Program-made: the position numbers and the translations under genes
Shown here: piece after piece, positions 32,924 through 39,185 of the stretch
Layout: every line of letters starts with the position of its first letter
Numbering within the stretch: the first letter of the stretch is position 1
Notes under the pieces: model-generated
What the model was told of the DNA's origin: nothing
Database searches by the model: none
The model's input: the letters and a program-made list of their open reading frames with translations, nothing else
Assembly (NCBI GenBank): GCA_964386865.1
Contig: CAYLUN010000051.1
Span: 1-39,185, forward strand
Source: CAYLUN01 sp964386865
GTDB taxonomy: Bacteria; Verrucomicrobiota; Kiritimatiellia; RFP12; UBA1067
Reading direction: 5' to 3'
Length of the DNA stretch: 39,185 nucleotides

Positions 32924-35062
32924 TCACTTCTTCGGAGCGGGTGCCAGGGTTTTGATCCACGCGAGGTTGAAGGCGTAGTGGTTCTGGCTGGTGATGAGCT
33001 GGATGTTTCCGTCGCGCGACTGGGTGGCGGCCAGGTAGCCGTAGCCGTCGGCGGTGTTTTTGCCTTCGGGGGCGAGCAGGCGGCGGGCGGGCCAGGTCTT
33101 GCCCTCGTCGTAGCTCACCGCGGCGAAGAGCCCGTAGCCGGTGTAATCGCCGGCGGCGGACTTGAACGTGAGACCCTTCCGGTTCTTCCACTCGCGCCAC
33201 TGGTCGGTGAAGGAGCACAGCACTATGGGGCCTTCCTTGAGCCGCAGCATGGCGGGCCTTTGCACGTTGCTCACGACGGGGAACTCGCTGACGCCCCACT
33301 GCCAGGTCTCGCCGAGATCGCTGGAGGTGCTCACGGGCATCTTGAGGTCGAAGAGCTTTTGCTTGGGATCTTCGGCCGACAAACGGCCGAAGGCCATGAG
33401 GCGTCCGTCGGCGAGTTCGACAATGGGCGCATGAATGCCCGCGATGCACGGGCCGCTGTTGCCTGGGCGAACACCGTCGCCGCCGCGAAGGTCTCGCCCG
33501 CGTGATTGCCACGTCTTGCCGTTGTCGCGGCTGATGACGAGCGAGGAATTGTCATACGGCATGGCGATCACGCCATCCTTGGTGCGGATGGGATTTCCCG
33601 CCGACTCTCCACGCGGACGCAGCACCTCGGCCTTGCTCCAGGTGACGCCGTTGTCGGTGGAGCGGCGCACGAGATTGTCGCCGTGGCCGCGCGCTTCCAC
33701 GAAATGGAAGAGTGTGCGGTCGCCGTCCCACCAGATTTTCGGCGCGTGGTCGTTCACGTCCTGCGCGTCCCAGAAGGGTGAGGCTGGCTCCCATTCCTTG
33801 GCGCCGAAGCGCAATCGCGAGCCGGCGTTGGCGGTGGTGAGATCGGTTTCGCCGATCGTGGAAAACCACACCGCGAGCAGGTCTCCGTTCGGACACTCGG
33901 TGATTGACGGGCTGTGATTCTGGCTGATGAACACGGGGCCGACTGCGCCTACAGGGATGCGCACGAAGGGCTTCGGGCCTTCAAACAACGGCACGTCCGC
34001 TGGCTGCGGCACGATGTTCGGCACGGCCTGGCTCACGTTCTGCGCGTTGAGCGGCGGCGTTGCGACGTGCAGCGCATCTCCCTTTGGCAGATCGCCCTGA
34101 ACAACACGGAAGCCGATGCGGTCGCTCACGGAGTTCTGCACCCACGAGCCGCGATTCGCCGAACGCAGGAAGCGGATCATCGAGGAAGAAAACCCGCCGC
34201 GAAACACGCGGGCGTCGCCATCGGCGCGACCGAGCGGGTCCGTCTGCGCGCCGCTCTCATACGGCCCATACCAGTCGAGGCACCATTCGGCCACATTGCC
34301 GTGCATGTCGTGCAGGCCCCAGGCATTCGGCGTCTTCTGCGCCACGCGCAACGCTCCTGCGCCTCCGGCTCTCGATTCCTCCGCCGGGTGGATCAGTCCG
34401 ATGATTTCGCCTTGCTTCAAACCGCTGGCGGAAGGTTTACCGACCGTCCGCCAGTCATATTCGCGCGGCATCGGGCCGGGCGGGAAATAGACACCGCGAA
34501 AGTTTTCCTCGCCGAACCACTTCTGATGCCCTTCCGGCAAATCGTCACCGGTATGAAAGAGCGTCGTCGTGCCCGCGCGGCAGGCATACTCCCATTCCGC
34601 CTCGGTCGGCAGACGGTAGGGCTTGCCCTCTTTCTTCGAGAGCCACTCGCAGAACGCCACCGCCTTCTCCCAAGTCACACCCCTGGCTGCGTCGTCATCC
34701 GCTGGCTTCGCCTTCGGATCGTTCTTTTTGAACTCAGGATCAAACTGCCGGTACTTTCCCACCGTCACCTCGGTGGCGCCCATCAGGAAAGGCTGGGTGA
34801 TAGAGACCTGGTGCGCGGGCTTCTCGTCAAAGTCGATCCGGTCAAAGTCTTTGTATTGTTCCCCAAACCGCTTCTGCCCCAAGTAATCCTCCATCGGCGG
34901 CCCGTCCTGCCCCATCGTGAACTTGCCCGGCGTGATCGGCATGAGTTTCATGCCGATGGAGTTGGTGACCGGCTCGGGAGCAGATTTCGACGGCACATCG
35001 GCGGCGTGCAAGGCCACCGACGTTGTGAGGAGGGCGGTGAGGAGTGTGAGGGTTTGTTTCAT
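32924..35062 (-). CDS. Fusion of cysteine-less FGE-type (SUMF1-like) domain with BNR/sialidase-like propeller, copy 1
   Basis: About 712 aa with a signal peptide (LTLLTALLTTSVALHA). Residues about 30-330 are an FGE-sulfatase-type domain (NSIGMKLMPITPGKFTMGQ, VTWEKAVAFCEWLSKKEG, YRLPTEAEWEYACRAGT, GNVAEWCLDWYG). Residues about 350-712 are a BNR propeller with HSPSITECPNGDLLAVW, STDNGVTW, SRDNGKTW and SYDEGKTW. The catalytic cysteine pair of formylglycine-generating enzyme should fall in RVFRGGFSSSMIRFLRSANR, which has none, so it is not expected to mature the sulfatases. The ATG at 35062 (AAGAAGTG upstream) is chosen; a GTG at 35071 would overlap the upstream stop by 4 bp. The next gene upstream is a paralogue of the same architecture. 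Confidence 0.8.
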   Translation of the reverse strand: MKQTLTLLTALLTTSVALHAADVPSKSAPEPVTNSIGMKLMPITPGKFTMGQDGPPMEDYLGQKRFGEQYKDFDRIDFDEKPAHQVSITQPFLMGATEVTVGKYRQFDPEFKKNDPKAKPADDDAARGVTWEKAVAFCEWLSKKEGKPYRLPTEAEWEYACRAGTTTLFHTGDDLPEGHQKWFGEENFRGVYFPPGPMPREYDWRTVGKPSASGLKQGEIIGLIHPAEESRAGGAGALRVAQKTPNAWGLHDMHGNVAEWCLDWYGPYESGAQTDPLGRADGDARVFRGGFSSSMIRFLRSANRGSWVQNSVSDRIGFRVVQGDLPKGDALHVATPPLNAQNVSQAVPNIVPQPADVPLFEGPKPFVRIPVGAVGPVFISQNHSPSITECPNGDLLAVWFSTIGETDLTTANAGSRLRFGAKEWEPASPFWDAQDVNDHAPKIWWDGDRTLFHFVEARGHGDNLVRRSTDNGVTWSKAEVLRPRGESAGNPIRTKDGVIAMPYDNSSLVISRDNGKTWQSRGRDLRGGDGVRPGNSGPCIAGIHAPIVELADGRLMAFGRLSAEDPKQKLFDLKMPVSTSSDLGETWQWGVSEFPVVSNVQRPAMLRLKEGPIVLCSFTDQWREWKNRKGLTFKSAAGDYTGYGLFAAVSYDEGKTWPARRLLAPEGKNTADGYGYLAATQSRDGNIQLITSQNHYAFNLAWIKTLAPAPKK

Positions 35063-35067
35063 TTTTT

Positions 35068-37212
35068 TCACTTCTTAGGCGCGGGCGGCAACTCTTTCAC
35101 CCACGCGAGGTTGAAGACATAGTGGTTCTTGCTGGTGATGAGCTGGGCGCGCCCGTCGCGGCTCTGGGTCACAGCAAGGTAGCCTTGGGGTTCAGCCATT
35201 GTGTCGCTCATCGTGAACATGCCCCGGTTGATGGTGCTCACCTCGCGCGCCGGGCCGCCGGGGGTGATCAGCCGACGGTCCGGCCAGGTCTTGCCCTCGT
35301 CATAGGACACAGCGGCAAACAAACCGTAGCCGGTGAACTCCCCATCCTTGCTCTTAAATGTCATACCCTTGCGGTTGCCTTTGTAAAACTCGCTCCACTG
35401 GTCGGTGTAGGAACAGAGCAGGATGGGGCCTTCCTTCAGCCGGACCATCACCGGCCGCTGCACGGAGGTGACGGCAGGAAACTCGCTGGCCTCGTAGGTC
35501 CAGCTATTTCCCCCGTCGCTGCTGAAACTCAGCAGGGCTTTCCCATTAAAATCCGCCAACTGTTTGGCTGGCGGATGTGCGCGGGCAAAGGTCATGAGCC
35601 GCCCATCCGCAAGCTCCACCACCGGCGCATGGATCCCGGCGTGCCTGCCGCCCCTGCCCCCGGGACGCACCTCGTCTTTAGGACTGCCTGCACCCACAGA
35701 CGTCCAGGTGCGTCCCTGGTCGCTGCTTTTGTAGAGCGCCACCCCGGCATCCTGTGTTATGATGAGCGCTCCTTCCCGGGTGCGGATCATTTCACAGCCT
35801 GTTTCCCCCTGCGGATAGATCGGTTGGGCTTTCGACCAAGTGGTGCCGTTGTCGGTGGAGGTGCGGACGATGTTCTCCGAGTGGCCATTGGCCAAATGGT
35901 AGATGGTTTGGTCTCCATCCCACCACAGCTTGGGGGCGTGGTCGTTGATATCCTGCCCATCCCAGAAGGGCGAAGCCTCCTCCCACTCACTTTGGCCAAA
36001 CCTCAGACGGCTGGCGGCATTGCACAGCTCCGTGGCCCCTTCCAAGACTGTGGAGAACCAAACCGCGAGCAAGTCCCCGTTCGGACATTCGGTGATCGCC
36101 GGGCTATGGTTGTGCGCGGAGAATAGCGGGCCCGCAGATCCTTCCGGGATTTTGACAAAGGGCTTCGGGCCGCTGAAAAACGGCTCGTCCTGCGGCGGCA
36201 TCGCGATCTTGGCCACTTCCTGCTTCACATCCCGCGCGTGCTTCGGTGGTGGCACCTTTGCGAGCAACTCTCCTGTCGGCTCCTCTCCCAAAACCACGCG
36301 GAACCCGAAAATGCTCGCGCTGGATTCCGGGATCCACGCCCCCCGGTTGGCGCTGCGCACCAGTCTTGAAAGCATCGAATGCGGCCCGTCGCGGAAGACA
36401 CGGAAGTCCCCGTCGCTTCGTCCGCGCGGATCGGTCCGCTCCCCGGCCTCGTAGGGACCATACCAATCACTGCACCATTCGGAGAGGTTGCCATGCATGT
36501 CGTAAAGGCCCCAGGCATTCGGCGCACGCTGTGCCACCCGCAGCAAGGGTTGGTTCTTCTTGGCCGCCGCCGCCACGTCGTCGGGAATGACAAACCCGTC
36601 AGCCGCCAATTTCAAAGACGCCCCCTCCGCACCAATAGGCAGGTATTCCGGCGCTCCTTTACCGTCCGGAAAGTAATAGTTCCAGGTGAACAGTTTCGGG
36701 TATCCAAACCGCGTATACCACGGCAGAAAACCGTCAGGCAGTTTGTCGCCGGTATTGAAGATCGTCTTCGTGCCCGCGCGGCAGGCATACTCCCACTCCG
36801 CCTCGGTCGGCAGGCGATAGGTCTTACCCTCCTTTTTCGAGAGCCATTCGCAGAACGCAACCGCCTTGTTCCAACTGATTCCGCTGGCCGCCTCGTCCGG
36901 CAAGCCCTTCCCGCCACGATACTCGGGATCGAATTGCCGATACTGCTCCACCGTGACCTCGGTCGCTCCGATGAGAAACGGTTTGGAAATGTTCACCTTG
37001 TGTACGGGGTTTTCATCCCAGTCCGGGCGGTCCGATTCTCCGGGGTGCTTGTGCATCGCGTAATCAGTCTGCGGTCCGTCCTGCCCCATCATGAACGCTC
37101 CCGGCACGACCGACACGAGCTTCATGCCGATGGAGTTGGTGACCGTCTTCGGTTCCCCTCCCCTTGCGCAACAACAAGCCAATATAAACAGCCCCAGTGT
37201 CAACCGTTTCAT
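35068..37212 (-). CDS. Fusion of cysteine-less FGE-type domain with BNR/sialidase-like propeller, copy 2
   Basis: A 714-aa paralogue of the downstream fusion, colinear over its whole length. A signal peptide (MKRLTLGLFILACCCARG) with several cysteines could also be a lipoprotein signal (ILACC). The FGE-type domain (about 22-345) keeps NSIGMKLVSVVPGAFMMGQ, RLPTEAEWEYACRAGT and GNLSEWCSDWYG, but its active-site loop RVFRDGPHSMLSRLVRSANR lacks the two cysteines. The propeller (about 360-714) has HSPAITECPNGDLLAVW, STDNGTTW, SSDQGRTW, SSDGGNSW and SYDEGKTW. The opening HSPAI replaces the FRIP Arg motif of sialidases. The start has GGGGAGGGGAC before the ATG. It lies 57 bp after the aldolase. Tandem duplication followed by divergence is clear; function is unproven, binding or hydrolysis of a glycan being the simplest reading. 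Confidence 0.8.
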   Translation of the reverse strand: MKRLTLGLFILACCCARGGEPKTVTNSIGMKLVSVVPGAFMMGQDGPQTDYAMHKHPGESDRPDWDENPVHKVNISKPFLIGATEVTVEQYRQFDPEYRGGKGLPDEAASGISWNKAVAFCEWLSKKEGKTYRLPTEAEWEYACRAGTKTIFNTGDKLPDGFLPWYTRFGYPKLFTWNYYFPDGKGAPEYLPIGAEGASLKLAADGFVIPDDVAAAAKKNQPLLRVAQRAPNAWGLYDMHGNLSEWCSDWYGPYEAGERTDPRGRSDGDFRVFRDGPHSMLSRLVRSANRGAWIPESSASIFGFRVVLGEEPTGELLAKVPPPKHARDVKQEVAKIAMPPQDEPFFSGPKPFVKIPEGSAGPLFSAHNHSPAITECPNGDLLAVWFSTVLEGATELCNAASRLRFGQSEWEEASPFWDGQDINDHAPKLWWDGDQTIYHLANGHSENIVRTSTDNGTTWSKAQPIYPQGETGCEMIRTREGALIITQDAGVALYKSSDQGRTWTSVGAGSPKDEVRPGGRGGRHAGIHAPVVELADGRLMTFARAHPPAKQLADFNGKALLSFSSDGGNSWTYEASEFPAVTSVQRPVMVRLKEGPILLCSYTDQWSEFYKGNRKGMTFKSKDGEFTGYGLFAAVSYDEGKTWPDRRLITPGGPAREVSTINRGMFTMSDTMAEPQGYLAVTQSRDGRAQLITSKNHYVFNLAWVKELPPAPKK

Positions 37213-37269
37213 GTCCCCTCCCCAAGTTTTCGTTACACCTCCAGCCCGCAGCCCCCGAAAGGAGTCCCC

Positions 37270-38172
37270 TCACGCCTTGAACGCGTGTCTCCAATCGGCC
37301 AGCGCACGGGCGAAATTCTCGGCCTCGTCTGCGGTGAGCGCCCTCAGCGGGCGGCGCATGTAGCCCGACTGCCACACGCCGCGGCTTCGGAGTCCCTCCT
37401 TGATGAGCGCCATGTTGCCGCCATGTCGCACCAGCTCGGAATAGGCCTGCTGCGCCTTCTGCAGCGCACGCGCTTCGTCGACCTTTCCCTCTAGGGCGGC
37501 CTTCCACAGGCTGACGTACAGTTCAGGAACGACGTTGCAAGTGCCCGACACGATGCCGTCGCACCCGAGCGCCGCACCGGCGAGGGTGAGCCGGTCCGCG
37601 CCGATCAACACGGAGAAGCGGCCGCCGTTGATCTTCAGGTAGTCGTTCACCCTCAGGAAATCAAAGCCGCTATATTTGATTCCGACCACGTTCGGACAGC
37701 GTGCGACAACCGCCTCGATCGTCGCTGGTTTGAGATCGTTGCCTGACAACTGCGGGATGTTGTAAAGGTAGACCGGATAGTCGCCGGGCACGCTTTGGGC
37801 GATCTCGACGAAGTACTCCTCCATCTCCCGGTCGGTCACGCTGAAGAAGGACGGGGTGACGACCCCGATGCCGTCGGCCGCTGCGGCATGGGCATGCTGG
37901 GCCAGTGCGACGGAGTCCCGCAGCGTCATGGCTCCGATCTGGATATAGACCGTTGCCTGGCCGGCGTTCTGCTCGACCACGGTTTCGGCGATCCGCTGGC
38001 GCTCGTCGACGGAGAGCAGATACATCTCGCCGGTGGTGCCGGTCGGATAGAGGCCTCGCACGCCAGCCTTGAGCAGAAAATCCGTGAGCGTGCGGAGCGC
38101 GCCCAGGTCAACCCGGTCCTCCGCATCAAAAGGTGTAACCATCGCCGCGACGATACCGTTCAGTTTCTTCAT
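37270..38172 (-). CDS. N-acetylneuraminate lyase-like aldolase (DapA/NanA superfamily)
   Basis: A 300-aa cytoplasmic class I aldolase of normal family length, from the ATG at 38172 (AAGGAAA directly upstream); an in-frame upstream start at 38205 lacks support. The superfamily motifs are intact: GTTGE (45-49), Tyr137 in YLYNIPQLSG and the Schiff-base Lys166 in VVGIKYSG, nearly the positions of Tyr137 and Lys165 in E. coli NanA. YNIP-LSG is the NanA-type form rather than the dihydrodipicolinate synthase form. The expected reaction is cleavage of N-acetylneuraminate to N-acetylmannosamine and pyruvate, but other 2-keto-3-deoxy sugar acids cannot be excluded. It sits between the transporter and the sialidase-like genes, 64 bp after the transporter, which fits uptake followed by cleavage. 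Confidence 0.8.
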   Translation of the reverse strand: MKKLNGIVAAMVTPFDAEDRVDLGALRTLTDFLLKAGVRGLYPTGTTGEMYLLSVDERQRIAETVVEQNAGQATVYIQIGAMTLRDSVALAQHAHAAAADGIGVVTPSFFSVTDREMEEYFVEIAQSVPGDYPVYLYNIPQLSGNDLKPATIEAVVARCPNVVGIKYSGFDFLRVNDYLKINGGRFSVLIGADRLTLAGAALGCDGIVSGTCNVVPELYVSLWKAALEGKVDEARALQKAQQAYSELVRHGGNMALIKEGLRSRGVWQSGYMRRPLRALTADEAENFARALADWRHAFKA

Positions 38173-38235
38173 TTTCCTTATGTCTCTGTGTGGACGCCCT
38201 CTCAAAGGAGCGTTCCGGGTGCATGATAAACATCC

Positions 38236-39185
38236 TTACGACGGTTCCTCGATCGGCCGGGTGGGGTCGATCTTGAACCAGCAAAGGAACGCGACCACAT
38301 ACAGGGCCGCAAAGATGTAGAAATTGATGTGAAAGCCGCGCAGGATGGCGGCTTCGGCCTGCGCTGTCGTGAGGCCGCCAACCGCGACCCCGAGTTCGGC
38401 GGCACGCGAAGCGACGGAGCCGTCGAGAATCGAACCCGTGGCCCAGCCTGCGACCGCGCCGGCGCAGCCGGCGGTCATGTTCATGAACGCGCCGACCACA
38501 GCGGCGTAGCGTCCGCCGATGTCCTGACAGGTCGCCCAGGCGGACGGCACCGCCAGGTCGGTCAGAAAGGCGCCGAAGGAGATGACGGCGAAGAAGATGA
38601 ACGCGTTCGGCGCGAACGGGCAGAGGAGAAAACAGCACGCGCACAGGCTGTGGCCCAGCATCCCGCAGAACCGGCGGCCGAGCCTCAGGTTGCCGGTGCG
38701 GCGGACAATGAAGTCCGTGAGAAAGCCGCCGAGCAGCGTGCCGAAAGCGCCCGCCCACAGCGGGCCGCCCTTGTAGAGCGCGTTCAGCAGGTCGCCGCTC
38801 GGCGCATGAAACTGCTGCTCCATGAATTGCGGCAGGTAGGTGATGTAAAACCACCAGCCATAGGCCTGCGCGGCATACATGAGGCAGGTGAACTGGAAGC
38901 TTCGGCTCCCGAGAATCTTCCCCCACGGCACGCCGTCGTGGTGCTGGCGCGTGTCCGCGCGGACGCCGGAACGGATCAGCGCGAGTTCCGCCGGGTTCAC
39001 GCCGGGATGATCCTCCGGACGGTCCTTAAACCAGAGCTTGAACAGCAGGCACCAGACAAAGCCGACCACGCCGAAGACGCAGAACGCCCCGCGCCACGAG
39101 ATGACGGAGGAGGTCAGGGGCGTACCGACAACCAGCAGCGTCCAGAGGAACGGCGTCAGCCCGCCCACCAGCTTGCCGCAGAACC
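38236..39185 (-). CDS. MFS transporter (ACS-type sugar-acid permease-like), 5' end off the window
   Basis: The C-terminal 316 codons or so of an inner-membrane major facilitator; the frame is open to the right edge (reading FCGKLVGGLTPFLW). About eight hydrophobic segments are seen, with the central cytoplasmic loop (FKDRPEDHPGVNPAELALI to VPWGKIL) typical of the anion:cation symporter group that carries hexuronates, galactonate or similar acids. The second half contains LLGGFLTDFIVRRTG and FMNMTAGCAGAVAGWATG. As first gene of the array it probably imports the acidic sugar released outside, which the next gene would cleave. The promoter of the operon lies beyond the window. Confidence 0.85.
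   Translation of the reverse strand, partial: FCGKLVGGLTPFLWTLLVVGTPLTSSVISWRGAFCVFGVVGFVWCLLFKLWFKDRPEDHPGVNPAELALIRSGVRADTRQHHDGVPWGKILGSRSFQFTCLMYAAQAYGWWFYITYLPQFMEQQFHAPSGDLLNALYKGGPLWAGAFGTLLGGFLTDFIVRRTGNLRLGRRFCGMLGHSLCACCFLLCPFAPNAFIFFAVISFGAFLTDLAVPSAWATCQDIGGRYAAVVGAFMNMTAGCAGAVAGWATGSILDGSVASRAAELGVAVGGLTTAQAEAAILRGFHINFYIFAALYVVAFLCWFKIDPTRPIEEPS

Noticed and set aside
32924..37212. Formylglycine-generating enzymes maturing the neighbouring sulfatases
   Set aside because: The loop that should hold the catalytic cysteines has none in both proteins, and both are exported fusions to a BNR propeller.

Overview
The window is GC-rich and almost entirely coding, mostly on the minus strand. 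Its gene content is typical of a glycan-degrading member of the PVC superphylum, most likely Kiritimatiellota, Verrucomicrobiota or Lentisphaerota. The evidence is: several secreted sulfatases and esterases, proteins made of autotransporter-associated beta-strand repeats (PATR), large propeller plus CxxCH proteins of the hydrazine-synthase-alpha-like (HZS-alpha-like) family, LamG (ConA-like) domains, and a XylR-like regulator with a LacI-type sensor and an AraC-type DNA-binding domain. The phylum assignment is an inference from families; no rRNA, tRNA or other phylogenetic marker gene lies in the window.

Layout, in the minus-strand direction of transcription (right to left). (1) 39185-21885 is one long co-directional array: MFS transporter (cut by the right edge), N-acetylneuraminate-lyase-like aldolase, two tandem paralogues fusing an FGE-type domain to a BNR/sialidase-like propeller, a stand-alone BNR/sialidase-like protein, two S1 sulfatases, a sialate-O-acetylesterase-like (SASA) esterase, an HZS-alpha-like diheme propeller protein and a GH110-like beta-helix glycosidase. 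Several neighbours overlap by 4 bp or are separated by less than 65 bp, so this looks like an operon for desulfating, deacetylating and trimming a sulfated, perhaps sialylated, glycan. A dead 5' fragment of a rhamnulose-1-phosphate-aldolase-like gene sits at its downstream end.

(2) 21487-13223 is a rearranged zone. An intact regulator (plus strand) is divergent from a 1208-aa PATR protein. Further left are a second, truncated copy of the same regulator, a 162-bp palindromic MITE-like element, a 46-codon remnant of a PATR protein N-terminus, a second PATR protein (837 aa), and a fragment of an alpha-L-fucosidase-like gene. (3) 13056-8978 holds an IclR regulator and a third PATR protein (1027 aa). 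(4) 8883-1 holds two more HZS-alpha-like proteins, one broken by a one-base frameshift, and a Tat-exported TIM-barrel glycosidase cut by the left edge.

The most interesting observations are: three divergent HZS-alpha-like extracellular diheme propeller proteins set among carbohydrate genes; a ~110-bp promoter/operator cassette present twice, 15.6 kb apart, upstream of a PATR gene and upstream of an HZS-alpha-like gene, which suggests a shared regulon of the XylR-like regulator; a common C-terminal GTLI signature on all three PATR proteins, none of which shows a translocator barrel; and several gene fossils recording duplication and decay of regulator/PATR modules. No CRISPR array, tRNA, rRNA or transposase was seen.
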